From Gaiellasilicea sp037721555 (GTDB taxonomy: Bacteria > Actinomycetota > Thermoleophilia > Gaiellales > Gaiellaceae), in NCBI GenBank assembly GCA_037721555.1, contig JBBJOI010000002.1, forward strand, positions 62,001 to 126,000: a stretch of DNA of 64,000 nt, given 5' to 3'. This document shows positions 23,752 to 32,105 of this stretch, one piece after another (position 1 is the first letter of the stretch; the number at the start of each line of letters is the position of its first letter). The translations under genes were made by a program, and so were the position numbers. Below the pieces are notes generated by a model that had not been told where the DNA came from, did not search any database, and was given only the letters and a program-made list of their open reading frames with translations.

Positions 23752-23865
23752 ATGCGCCCAGCGTTCATGTCAATCGAAAAGGGCTTTACGACCTATTCGG
23801 AGGGTATGACGGGTGTCGCAGAAAACGCTCAACTTGGGGATCCTGGCGCACGTAGACGCCGGTAA
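23752..23865 (+). CDS. Possible leader peptide of the ribosomal protection gene
   Basis: ATG 23752 lies behind AAGGAGCTGAG, and the frame runs 37 codons (starting MRPAFMSIEKGFTTYSEG), ending inside the start of the downstream GTPase gene in another frame. A TATGAT -10-like box lies at 23705-23710. Known Tet(M) genes have a short leader peptide that regulates read-through when ribosomes slow. The resemblance is in arrangement only. Confidence 0.35.
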   Translation: MRPAFMSIEKGFTTYSEGMTGVAENAQLGDPGARRRR

Positions 23866-25849
23866 GACAACTCTCACCGAGCGGCTGCTCTACGAGGCCG
23901 GTGTCATCGACGAGGTCGGCAGCGTCGATGCCGGCACCACGCAGACCGACTCGCTGACGCTGGAGCGGCAGCGCGGTATCACGATCAAGTCGGCCGTTGC
24001 GTCCTTCGCGCTCGAGGACGTCCACGTCAACTTGATCGATACGCCGGGTCACCCGGACTTCATCGCCGAGATCGAACGGGTCCTGAGCGTCCTCGACGGT
24101 GCAGTACTCGTGCTGTCTGGGGTCGAGGGCGTGCAGCCGCAGACGCGCATCCTGATGCGTGCGCTGCAGCGGCTGCGCATTCCGACCCTGATGTTCGTCA
24201 ACAAGATCGATCGCCCGGGGGCCGGCAACGAGCGCGTAGTGCAGGCCATCTCGGAACGCCTGACGACGGCGGTCGTACCTATGGGAGTTCCGCGCGGGCT
24301 CGGCACGCGCGCCGCCTACTTCACCCTCACTGGCGCCGAAGACCCCGCTTTCGGGGCTCGGCTGGCCGAGGTGCTCGCGGAGCGCGACGCGCGGATCATG
24401 GCCGCCTACGTCGAGGGAGAGGCGGACGTGCCGCAGCACCTGCTTCGTGAAGCACTCGCGGCTCAAACGAAGCGGGCACTCGTTCACCCCGTCTTCTTCG
24501 GTTCCGCGGTCACGGGTGCGGGCGTGGAGGAATTGATGATCGGAATCACCGAGCTGCTTCCGGCATCCGCAGGAGATCCCGACGGCGCCGTATCCGGAAC
24601 GGTCTTCAAGATCGAACGCGGCGCGAACGGAGAGAAGATCGCGTACGTCCGAATGTTCACAGGGACGATTCACACGCGCGACCGGCTGCGCTTCGGCCGC
24701 AAGCTCGAGGACAAAGTCACCGCGATCACCGTCTTCGACCGCGGGCCTGCCGTCCAACGTCCATCGGTCTCCGCAGGCGGGGTTGCAAAGCTCTGGGGTC
24801 TCCCCGAGATCCAGATCGGCGACCGAATCGGCGAAGCCGGAACCGACGCAGCCGACCACCACTTCCCCCCGCCGACACTCGAGTCGGTCGTCGTCGGCGA
24901 ACCCGACGACCGCGCACGGCTCCGCGTCGCGCTCGCGCAACTCGCCGAGCAGGACCCGTTGATCAACGTCAGGCAGGACGACACCCGCCAGGAGATCTCC
25001 GTCTCGCTCTACGGCGAGGTGCAGAAGGAAGTGATCCAGGCGATGCTCGCAAACGAGTTCGGCCTCGACGTCACATTCAGCGAGACGACGCCGATCTACA
25101 TCGAGCGAGCGATCGGCACCGGCGAGGCGATCGAGCTCCTCCACGCGGAATCGAATCCGTTTCTCGCCACGATCGGGCTGCGCATCGAGCCGGCGCCTGA
25201 CGGCAGCGGGATTGACTTCCGACTGCAGGTCGACTCCCGCACAGTCCCGCTCTACCTCTACAAGACGCTCGCAAGCTTCACGGAGCACATGGGGCTGTAC
25301 GTTCGCCAGACGCTGCGGGAGGGCCTCTTCGGTTGGCAGGTGACGGACTGCGTCGTGACGATGAGCACGTGTAACTACAGCGTCCCTGACGGTCCTCCAT
25401 CAAGACGGGGACCGCTGAGCACGGCGGCCGACTTCCGAAAGCTGACGCCGCTTGCCCTGATGCAGGCGCTCGAGTACGCCGGGACAGTGGTTTGCGAGCC
25501 AATCCTCCGAGCGAGGGTCGAGCTCCCGACGGTCGCGATCGGGGCGGTCATAGCCGCACTTGCGCGGCTCGGCGCTGCCATCGAGACGCCGTCCTTGCAG
25601 GCGCAGCTCTCGACGCTCGAGGCGATCCTGCCCGCAGCGCGGACGCAAGACCTCCAGCGGCAACTGCCCGGCCTGACCGGCGGCGAGGGTGTGCTCGACT
25701 CCAGCTTCGCCGGCTACCAGCCGGTGAGCGGCGACCAGCCGACCCGGCGGCGGACGACCGCCAACCCGCTCAACCGCGCGGAGTACATGCTGCAGCTTGC
25801 GCGACGAGCTACCGGTCGCACCAACGCGTCGTGGGAGACGAACCAATGA
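23813..25849 (+). CDS. Ribosomal protection GTPase (Tet(M)/OtrA-like)
   Basis: A 678-residue EF-G-like translational GTPase. The G motifs are LGILAHVDAGKTTLTERLLY, the switch-I region RQRGITIKSA, DTPGHPDF and FVNKID. The later domains follow the ribosomal-protection layout, including a domain IV with VTDCVVTMSTCNYSVPD. Proteins of this family remove tetracycline from the ribosome; chromosomal members in soil actinobacteria may protect against natural tetracyclines or have other ribosome roles. GTG 23813 has GGAGGG upstream. It follows tRNA-Ala, and a possible leader peptide overlaps its start. Confidence 0.87.
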   Translation: MSQKTLNLGILAHVDAGKTTLTERLLYEAGVIDEVGSVDAGTTQTDSLTLERQRGITIKSAVASFALEDVHVNLIDTPGHPDFIAEIERVLSVLDGAVLVLSGVEGVQPQTRILMRALQRLRIPTLMFVNKIDRPGAGNERVVQAISERLTTAVVPMGVPRGLGTRAAYFTLTGAEDPAFGARLAEVLAERDARIMAAYVEGEADVPQHLLREALAAQTKRALVHPVFFGSAVTGAGVEELMIGITELLPASAGDPDGAVSGTVFKIERGANGEKIAYVRMFTGTIHTRDRLRFGRKLEDKVTAITVFDRGPAVQRPSVSAGGVAKLWGLPEIQIGDRIGEAGTDAADHHFPPPTLESVVVGEPDDRARLRVALAQLAEQDPLINVRQDDTRQEISVSLYGEVQKEVIQAMLANEFGLDVTFSETTPIYIERAIGTGEAIELLHAESNPFLATIGLRIEPAPDGSGIDFRLQVDSRTVPLYLYKTLASFTEHMGLYVRQTLREGLFGWQVTDCVVTMSTCNYSVPDGPPSRRGPLSTAADFRKLTPLALMQALEYAGTVVCEPILRARVELPTVAIGAVIAALARLGAAIETPSLQAQLSTLEAILPAARTQDLQRQLPGLTGGEGVLDSSFAGYQPVSGDQPTRRRTTANPLNRAEYMLQLARRATGRTNASWETNQ

Positions 25850-25924
25850 TCCTCGACCATTCTCCGCTCCCTTCGGCACCTCGATGTCGCCGCCACGTTC
25901 CTGGGTGGACGTACGTGCGCGGGG

Positions 25925-26443
25925 TTAGCCACCGTCGTCTTTCGGATCTCCCCCGAACCGCTGGAACCGCGACCCACGCGGCAACCCGGTGAACTCGCGC
26001 ATCTCCGCGGCTACACGTGGTAACTCATCCGCGCGCGCCACAAACGACCCCCGCTGCTCGTCCTCGTAGCGAGGAGGCCAGCGGATGAAGAAACTAAGGT
26101 CGACGAGACCGTTGCCCTCGTTGCTCGCCCAGATCGTGAGCTCGTCGAACTCCGACTCCCACCACTTCTTGTCAGACCACCCGGCCCTCGCGTCGGCGAT
26201 CTCCTCAAAGAACCCGACCATGTCGTTCAGGTATGGAGTGATCATGTCCAGACCGACAGACCACTCCTCGCCGTCGAGCAGGAGAGTCGCCGTGCACACG
26301 AAGTAGCCTCGTCGTCGGGCTCCCTCCGTGAACTCGACTCCGCCAACGTGAGGCGAGCCGGGTGCCGAGCGCAATGAGACGCCGGAGGCCACGGACTCAG
26401 GGTGCCATGACGGCGGTGACTTGGCTTTCTCGGCCAAGTCCAT
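25925..26443 (-). CDS. DUF6228-like hypothetical protein
   Basis: A 172-residue protein. The core includes EEWSVGLDMITPYLNDMVGF, ARAGWSDKKWWESEFDELTI, GLVDLSFFIRWPP and SFVARADELPRVAAEMREF. This order (strand-rich domain, 'GW..K.WES', later 'L..VA..M.EF' helix) matches DUF6228, a small actinobacterial family with no known role, sometimes near toxin or immunity genes. It is convergent with the GTPase gene and divergent from the phage-like gene at 26469. Confidence 0.6.
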   Translation of the reverse strand: MDLAEKAKSPPSWHPESVASGVSLRSAPGSPHVGGVEFTEGARRRGYFVCTATLLLDGEEWSVGLDMITPYLNDMVGFFEEIADARAGWSDKKWWESEFDELTIWASNEGNGLVDLSFFIRWPPRYEDEQRGSFVARADELPRVAAEMREFTGLPRGSRFQRFGGDPKDDGG

Positions 26444-26468
26444 CTGGGTGGGCTGTCATCGTGGGTAG

Positions 26469-27161
26469 GTGCTCGATGCAGAAGCTCAGCGGTTCGCTCG
26501 TTTCCTCTTCGCCGCATATCCGGTGGCGACGCTGCGTGAGCAGACCGAGGAGATCTACGTGCGCTTCCTCGCCGAGCTCAAGGCCGAGGTGGTGGCCGTG
26601 GCCGTGGCCGATCTGGTCCGCAGCTCGACCGTCCTCCCGACGGTTGCCGACATCCGGCGCCGGATCGCAGAGGCTGAGCTCGCATTGCCAACCGCTCACG
26701 AAGCCTTCCACTCGCTCTTCGAGTCTGGCGAACGGCATCCGCTGACCCGCTACGTCGCCGAGATCTTCGGCGGCGAGTACAACATCAAGACCTCGGAACT
26801 TCCGACGGCGACCCGCTCGCAGTTCGTCAAGATCTTCGACGAGCTCCGCGACGAGGCCATCCGCCGGGGTGACTTGCCCAGGGCTGTCGTTGCTGCGACC
26901 GAGCGACGGGCGCCCGCGCCCGAGCCGATCGAGGCCAGCGAACCCGGCATCTGGGGCGCGATCCGCGGCCGCTTCGACGCTCTGCCCGACGAGGAGCGGA
27001 AGCAGCGCCTGCGCGCAGCGCAGAAGCGGTTGTTGAAGGGCGGCGAGGTCAGCGCAGCCTGGCTCGGTCGCCCGGTCATCGAGCACGAGGCTCTGCGCCA
27101 GTTCGGCGGCGAGAACGGTTGGCTCGATCGCGAGTTCGGCTTGGGATCCACGGCAGGGTGA
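26469..27161 (+). CDS. Phage-type replication protein-like
   Basis: A 230-residue protein from GTG 26469. Its first 90 residues (FLFAAYPVATLREQTEEIYV, then RFLAELKAEVV and VLPTVADIRRRIAEAE) match the layout of small phage proteins that interact with or inhibit the replicative helicase loader (G39P-like, 'YP..T..EQT...Y...L'). The rest is helical and unrecognised. No other phage gene is adjacent, so it is probably a remnant of a lost element. Its stop overlaps the cupin start by four bases although the genes are functionally unrelated. Confidence 0.5.
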   Translation: MLDAEAQRFARFLFAAYPVATLREQTEEIYVRFLAELKAEVVAVAVADLVRSSTVLPTVADIRRRIAEAELALPTAHEAFHSLFESGERHPLTRYVAEIFGGEYNIKTSELPTATRSQFVKIFDELRDEAIRRGDLPRAVVAATERRAPAPEPIEASEPGIWGAIRGRFDALPDEERKQRLRAAQKRLLKGGEVSAAWLGRPVIEHEALRQFGGENGWLDREFGLGSTAG

Positions 27162-27649
27162 GCTGGTTCGTCCGCAACGCCCGTGAGGCACGGTGGCTGG
27201 CGAACGAGCTGGGCTCGTTCTGCAACTTCGAGGACGACGGCGCTCGGTTTCCCGAGCTGGGCATCAACCTCACCGTCGTCGAGCCGGGACGGCCGATGTG
27301 CATGTACCACCGAGAGCCGCATCAGGAGGGCTTCCTCGTGCTGCGCGGCGAGTGTCTGCTGATCGTCGAGGGCGAGGAGGTTCCGCTCCGGCAGTGGGAC
27401 TTCTTCCATTGTCCGGCGGACGTGGCGCACGTGATCGTCGGAGCCGGCACGACGCCGTCGCTCGTGCTCGGCGTCGGGAGCCGACTCGGCCCCAAAGGCG
27501 GCGGCGCCTACCCCGTCGACGAGACCGCGATCGCGCACGGCGCCGGCGTGGAAGAGGAGACAAGTGACCCCAGGAAGGCGTACGCGCGCTTCTCGCAGGA
27601 CGTTCCGGTGCCCTTCCGAGAGGAGTTCCTGGCGGAAGCGCCTGAGTGA
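27158..27649 (+). CDS. Cupin-domain protein
   Basis: A 163-residue single-barrel cupin beginning at GTG 27158 (VSWFVRNAREARWLANELGS, the usual family start). The barrel has PMCMYHREPHQEGFLVLRGE with His/Glu metal ligands, and LRQWDFFHCPADVAHVIVGA with the second His. The substrate is unknown; such proteins are widespread in actinobacteria. The GTGA overlap with a phage-like gene upstream suggests a recombination joint at about 27155. Confidence 0.8.
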   Translation: MSWFVRNAREARWLANELGSFCNFEDDGARFPELGINLTVVEPGRPMCMYHREPHQEGFLVLRGECLLIVEGEEVPLRQWDFFHCPADVAHVIVGAGTTPSLVLGVGSRLGPKGGGAYPVDETAIAHGAGVEEETSDPRKAYARFSQDVPVPFREEFLAEAPE

Positions 27650-27656
27650 CAGGCTC

Positions 27657-28205
27657 CTAGGGCTGCTGCGGCTCACGAACCTTGGCTGGGTCAGCGGGCT
27701 CGAACGCCGGCAACCCGTCGATCGACACGGCGTTCCGATCGCGCACGTAGTCGCGGACGCCGTCGGAGCCCTTGCGCTCGAGCCAGCGCTCCCGTTGCGG
27801 ACGCTCCGCGACGAACTCCAGCAGCGGCACGCCGTAGCCGCAGGAGTCCGAGACCCGCTCGACGCGGATGCGCACGACCGCCCGCACGCCTGAGCCCGGG
27901 TCGTCGCTCGCGATCACCTCGCCCCGGCCGTGGAGGCGGACGATCCGCGGTGGGCCGTCGAACGCGCACAGCATCAGGCAGATGCGGCCGTTGTCGCGGA
28001 GATGGGCTGCCGTCTCGGCGCCGCTGCCGACGTGGTCGTCGTACTCGACCGTGTGGTGATCGAGGACCCGGAGCGTCCCGATCGGTCCCTTGGGTGAGAC
28101 GTTGATCCGACCCTCTTCACTTGGCGCCGTCGCGACGAAGAAGAGGTGCTGCCGCTCGATCCAGGCAGCAAGCTTCTCGTCGATCTGCTCGAAGATCTTT
28201 CCCAT
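27657..28205 (-). CDS. Pyridoxamine 5'-phosphate oxidase-like flavoprotein
   Basis: A 182-residue protein of the PPOX/FMN-binding split-barrel family. The fold markers are RQHLFFVATAPSEEGRINVS, PKGPIGTLRVLDHHTVEYDD, NGRICLMLCAFDGPPRIVRL and HGRGEVI. Members bind FMN or F420 and reduce or sense small molecules; the substrate is not clear. ATG 28205 overlaps the stop of the upstream FAD oxidase (ATGA), so the two form an operon. It ends close to the cupin gene, tail to tail. Confidence 0.78.
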   Translation of the reverse strand: MGKIFEQIDEKLAAWIERQHLFFVATAPSEEGRINVSPKGPIGTLRVLDHHTVEYDDHVGSGAETAAHLRDNGRICLMLCAFDGPPRIVRLHGRGEVIASDDPGSGVRAVVRIRVERVSDSCGYGVPLLEFVAERPQRERWLERKGSDGVRDYVRDRNAVSIDGLPAFEPADPAKVREPQQP

Positions 28206-29560
28206 CAGCGCTTTTTCCCCGGATTCAGCAGCCCCGCCGGGTCGAAGGCCTCCTTGACGGCCGCGTGGAGGGCGAGCGCGCCCGGCCCCCACTGACGACC
28301 GAGCTGACCCCCTTTGACGAGGCCGAGCCCGTGCTCGCCGGAGATGCTGCCGCCGAGTCGCGCGGCCAGCTCGAAGAGCTCTTCCGCCGCCGCCTCGGCT
28401 CGCTCCCGCTCCGCCTCGTCCCCGGGGTCGATCAGAAACGTCGAATGGAGGTTGCCGTCGCCTGCGTGACCCCAGCTGCAGGCGGCCAGGCCGTGACGCT
28501 CCCCGATCGCGAGGGTCTGATCGATCGCCTCCTCGAGCCGTTCGAAGGGCACGACGATGTCTTCGCTCACCTTGCCTCCGCGATCGGCCTGGACGGCGAG
28601 CGAGACGCCGTCGCGCCACCGCCACAGCGCCGCGATCTCCGCGGCAGTCGCGGGCGCCCAGACCGACAACGCCTCCTCGCCGAGAGTCTCGACGGCGGCC
28701 TCCCGCAGTCGTTCCACCTCCTCGGTGGAGCCGTCCACCTCGGTCAAGATCATGAAGCCGCCGTCGGCGAGAGGAACGGGGAATGCCGCTGCTGAGCGCC
28801 GCAACGTCTCCCGGTCCAGGTACTCGAGCGCCGCAACGGGGAGGCCGCTCCCGAGGACGCGGGCGAGCGCCGCACAGCCGGCTGCCGCGTTCGGGTGCAG
28901 GGAAACGACTGGCGCGACGGCCTCCGGTGCCGGAGCGAGTCGCAGCCAGACCGAGGTGATGACGCCGAGCGTCCCCTCCGAGCCGACGAGGAGGCTCTTC
29001 AGGTCGTAGCCCGCGACATCCTTCCGGATCGCCCCGCCGACGCTGATGAGCTCCCCGGGCGCGACGACGGCTTCGAGCCCGGTCACCCAGTCGCCGGTGA
29101 CGCCGTACTTGAAGGCGTGCGGGCCGCCCGCGTTCGTGGCGACGTTGCCGCCGATCTGCGACTGCTCGGCCGCGCCGGGGTCGGGCGGGAAGAGCAGGCC
29201 GTTCTCCCGCGCCACGCGGCGGACGTCGGCGGTCGTCACCCCGGCCTCGACCTCCATCCGCCAGAGCAGCGGCTCGAGCGAGCGGATCCGGCGGAGCCGC
29301 TCCAGCCCGAGCACGACACCGCCGAGCGGCACCGCTCCGCCCGCAAAGCCCGTCCCGCCGCCGCGCGGAGTGATCGGCACGCCGCGCTCGTAGCACCAGG
29401 AGACGACCTCTGCGACCTCCGCTGCCGTCCGGGGCAGGACGACCGCCTCGGCGTTCCCGCTGAGGCCGCGCGACTCCGTCGCGTCCGACAGGTACAGCGC
29501 CGGCACGCCCTCGACCACGAGCTCGGGGCCGAAGCGGTCGCGGAGAGCCTGCTCAAGCAT
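28205..29560 (-). CDS. FAD-linked oxidase (GlcD/D-2-hydroxyacid dehydrogenase-like)
   Basis: A 451-residue protein of the VAO family. The FAD-binding domain contains GVPITPRGGGTGFAGGAVPL and PDPGAAEQSQIGGNVATNAG. The C-terminal domain has ACSWGHAGDGNLHSTFLIDP and GSISGEHGLGLVKGG with the conserved His residues. Such enzymes oxidise glycolate, D-lactate or other 2-hydroxyacids and pass electrons to a quinone or partner protein. It heads a two-gene operon with the PPOX-like gene and is divergent from the FAH-family gene at 29593. Confidence 0.87.
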   Translation of the reverse strand: MLEQALRDRFGPELVVEGVPALYLSDATESRGLSGNAEAVVLPRTAAEVAEVVSWCYERGVPITPRGGGTGFAGGAVPLGGVVLGLERLRRIRSLEPLLWRMEVEAGVTTADVRRVARENGLLFPPDPGAAEQSQIGGNVATNAGGPHAFKYGVTGDWVTGLEAVVAPGELISVGGAIRKDVAGYDLKSLLVGSEGTLGVITSVWLRLAPAPEAVAPVVSLHPNAAAGCAALARVLGSGLPVAALEYLDRETLRRSAAAFPVPLADGGFMILTEVDGSTEEVERLREAAVETLGEEALSVWAPATAAEIAALWRWRDGVSLAVQADRGGKVSEDIVVPFERLEEAIDQTLAIGERHGLAACSWGHAGDGNLHSTFLIDPGDEAERERAEAAAEELFELAARLGGSISGEHGLGLVKGGQLGRQWGPGALALHAAVKEAFDPAGLLNPGKKR

Positions 29561-29592
29561 CCCGAGAAACTACATCCGCCTAAGATCAGAGC

Positions 29593-30258
29593 ATGGCTAG
29601 CGGGCTACCGATCGAGCGACCGGGCAAGATCGTCTGCGTCGGCATGAACTATCGCGACCACGCGGCCGAGGCCGGCATGGAAGTGCCAGAGCAGCCGGTG
29701 CTGTTCGCCAAGTGGCCCAACGGGCTGATCGGACCTGGAGAGGCGATTGTGCTGCCGCCGGATCCGAGCCAGGTCGATTACGAGGCTGAGCTCGGCGTCG
29801 TCATCGGGCTCCGCGCGCGTGGGCTCCGCACCGAGGACGCGCTGGATGCCGTGGCCGGCTACGTCTGCGTCAACGACGTCAGCGCGCGCGACCTTCAGTT
29901 TGCCGATGGCCAGTGGACCCGCGGCAAGTCATTGGACACGTTCTGCCCCGTCGGCCCACGACTCGTCCCGGCTGCGGAGGTGCCCGATCCCCAGCGGCTC
30001 GGGATTCGCTGTCGTGTCAACGGTGAGCTGCTGCAGGACTCGTCGACAGCACAGATGGTCTTCTCCGTGGCAGAGATCGTCGCCTTCGTGAGCACCTGGC
30101 TGACGCTCGAGCCCGGTGACCTGATCGCGACGGGGACTCCCGCCGGGGTCGGCTTCACCCGCGAGCCGCCCGTTTATCTGCGCCCGGGCGACGAGGTGAC
30201 CGTCGAGATCGACGGCCTCGGCGCGCTCGTCAACCCCGTCGTCGCCGCGACCGAATAG
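29593..30258 (+). CDS. Fumarylacetoacetate hydrolase family protein
   Basis: A 221-residue FAH-fold enzyme. Metal ligands appear in VDYEAELGVVIG and in VCVNDVSARDLQ, with FAKWPNGLIGPGEAI and DLIATGTPAGVGFTREPP completing the family pattern. Members hydrolyse or isomerise 2-oxo-acids from aromatic or sugar-acid breakdown. It starts at ATG 29593, 32 bp from the divergent oxidase, and is followed nine bases later by a small monooxygenase gene. Confidence 0.9.
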   Translation: MASGLPIERPGKIVCVGMNYRDHAAEAGMEVPEQPVLFAKWPNGLIGPGEAIVLPPDPSQVDYEAELGVVIGLRARGLRTEDALDAVAGYVCVNDVSARDLQFADGQWTRGKSLDTFCPVGPRLVPAAEVPDPQRLGIRCRVNGELLQDSSTAQMVFSVAEIVAFVSTWLTLEPGDLIATGTPAGVGFTREPPVYLRPGDEVTVEIDGLGALVNPVVAATE

Positions 30259-30267
30259 GAGGAGCGA

Positions 30268-30558
30268 ATGGCCTACGTGCTGGCAGTGAAGTGGGTGGCG
30301 AAGGAGGGTGAGGAGGAGAACGTGCTGGCGGCTATCCGGGCGCTGGCGGAACCGTCTCGGGCGGAATCTGGCTGCCTGATGTGGCAACCGCACCGGGATC
30401 CCGAGAACCCGCGGGTGTTCTTCATCTACGAGCAGTACACAGAACCGGCCGCCTACGACGAGCACGGACGCTCGGAGCACTTCCAGCGGCACGGGGTCGG
30501 GGATGCGATCCCGCGACTCGAGGCCCGCGAGCGGACGTTCTACGAGACGCTCGACTAG
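30268..30558 (+). CDS. Antibiotic biosynthesis monooxygenase-like (ABM) protein
   Basis: A 96-residue ferredoxin-like-fold protein: YVLAVKWVAKEGEEENVLAA, then EPSRAESGCLMWQPHRDPEN and HGRSEHFQRHGVGDAI. The ABM family includes cofactor-free monooxygenases and quinol oxidases that act as dimers. GGAGGAG precedes ATG 30268. It is co-transcribed with the FAH gene and ends three bases before the convergent RraA gene. Confidence 0.82.
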   Translation: MAYVLAVKWVAKEGEEENVLAAIRALAEPSRAESGCLMWQPHRDPENPRVFFIYEQYTEPAAYDEHGRSEHFQRHGVGDAIPRLEARERTFYETLD

Positions 30559-30561
30559 GAG

Positions 30562-31188
30562 TCAGAACTTGCGGAACCGCTCGTACGCCGCGAGCGGGGC
30601 CATCCCGGCGCGCACGGCGGCACGCACGGCGTTCTCGGTGTCGGCCACCTCTGCCGCCCGCGTCAGCACCTCATCGCGCAGGGCCGCCGGCACGACGACG
30701 ACGCCGTCCGCGTCGCCGAGCACGTAATCCCCCGTGACGACGGTCACGCCCTCGATCTCGATCGTGTGCCCCCACCCTGTCGGCTCCCAGCGCGGTACCG
30801 AGTCCTGTGGGGTCGTGAACGCGGCAAAGACCGGGAAGTCCTCCCCGATGATGAAGTCCACATCGCGGCAGCCGCCGTCGAGGACGACGCCGGCCACACC
30901 TCGCGCCTTCAGCGAGGTCGCCGAGAGCTCGCCGAACTGTGCGCACGTACGATCGCCGGTCCCGTAGACGGCGACGTGGCCGGGCGGCACGGCACCGAGG
31001 AGCTTCAGCACGAGCCGGATCGTTGGATCGTACGGCGCATCCTCGCGTGGCCGGCCCTCGATCGCGAACGCAGGCCCGGCGAGCCGCATGCCGCGCGCGA
31101 GCGGAGCGATGTCGTGCCGGAGCGTCTGCCGCCGGAGCCCGAGGCTGTCGAGCACGTCCGCGACGGCGGCGGTGTAGAGCTCGGTCAC
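30562..31188 (-). CDS. RraA-like aldolase/dimethylmenaquinone methyltransferase family
   Basis: A 208-residue protein starting at GTG 31188. The family pattern includes VADVLDSLGLRRQTLRHDIA, GDRTCAQFGELSATSLKARG and VAGVVLDGGCRDVDFI (the Asp/Arg active-site region). Bacterial members are often 4-hydroxy-4-methyl-2-oxoglutarate or oxaloacetate aldolases. As the last gene of the sugar-acid operon it may cleave a keto acid. It overlaps the epimerase gene by four bases. Confidence 0.85.
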   Translation of the reverse strand: MTELYTAAVADVLDSLGLRRQTLRHDIAPLARGMRLAGPAFAIEGRPREDAPYDPTIRLVLKLLGAVPPGHVAVYGTGDRTCAQFGELSATSLKARGVAGVVLDGGCRDVDFIIGEDFPVFAAFTTPQDSVPRWEPTGWGHTIEIEGVTVVTGDYVLGDADGVVVVPAALRDEVLTRAAEVADTENAVRAAVRAGMAPLAAYERFRKF

Positions 31189-32105
31189 GCGCCGGTTCGG
31201 CGGAAGAGCTCGATCGTCTCGCGCACTCCCCGCTCGAGCGGTGTCGAGACGGGCGCCCGCGCCTCGAACTCCTCCGGAAAAGGCAGGCTCCGCTCGTCGT
31301 CCCACGAGATCGTCCCGGCCGCCTCGGGCACAACCTCCTCGATCGCGGCGACGACCTCCCGCACGTGCACGCACGGGCCGCCGAGGTTGCGCAGGATTGC
31401 GCCCTCCGTCGCGGTTCGGCTCGCCTCGACGAAGGCAGCCGCCGCATCAGCCGCGTACTGCAGCTGCATCCGGCCGCCGAACGGGATGCGATAGGTCTCG
31501 CCGCCGGCAGCGGCCTGCATCGCCAGGGTCGGACCGGCCGTCAGCCCGGTGTCGCGGCCCGGCCCGTAGACGACGTACGGCCGCAGCCCCACGCTCGCAA
31601 CGCCGTCGTCCAGCCACGCCACGCGTGCCATGCCCTCGTTCGCCTGCTTGTGGACGCCGTAGTACGTGACGGGGTGGCCGTCGGCGTCCTCGGCCACGCG
31701 AGCCCCGTCGGCCGCGTCGTAGACGGCGGCCGAGCTCGCGTAGGCGAGACCGCGGATGCCCGCACGTCGCTTGACGGCCTCGAATACGTTGACAGTTCCG
31801 ACAACGTTGACGAGCGCTCCTCGCGGTGGATCCGCTTTCGCCAGCGGCACGAGCAGCGCGGCCAGGTGGATCACGTGCGTGATCCCATGCTCGTCGAGCG
31901 CTCGGTCGAGCGCGGCAGGGTCTGTGATGTCGCCGTGCAGGAACGTCACGTCGGCGAGTTGCTCCTCCGAGAGCACGAGCTCGAGCCGGTGGCGGCTCGC
32001 CCCGAGGTCGAACGCGACGACGGGCACGCCCTCGGTGAGGAGCTGTCGCGTCGCCCACGCGCCGATGCAACCGAGCGCGCCCGTGATCAGGAAGCGCTCG
32101 CTCAC
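31185..32105 (-). CDS. NAD-dependent epimerase/dehydratase (extended SDR)
   Basis: A 306-residue extended SDR. The Rossmann motif is FLITGALGCIGAWATRQLLT, the active-site Tyr-Lys lies in YYGVHKQANEGMARVA, and the NAD pocket includes VIHLAALLVPLAKADP. Context with sugar-acid genes suggests a sugar or uronate dehydrogenase/epimerase. Both ends overlap neighbours by four bases, so it is inside the seven-gene minus-strand operon. Confidence 0.82.
   Translation of the reverse strand: MSERFLITGALGCIGAWATRQLLTEGVPVVAFDLGASRHRLELVLSEEQLADVTFLHGDITDPAALDRALDEHGITHVIHLAALLVPLAKADPPRGALVNVVGTVNVFEAVKRRAGIRGLAYASSAAVYDAADGARVAEDADGHPVTYYGVHKQANEGMARVAWLDDGVASVGLRPYVVYGPGRDTGLTAGPTLAMQAAAGGETYRIPFGGRMQLQYAADAAAAFVEASRTATEGAILRNLGGPCVHVREVVAAIEEVVPEAAGTISWDDERSLPFPEEFEARAPVSTPLERGVRETIELFRRTGA

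Noticed and set aside
28206..29396. Long minus-strand ORF fused to the PPOX-like protein
   Set aside because: It is an out-of-frame shadow of the FAD oxidase; the PPOX domain begins at ATG 28205.
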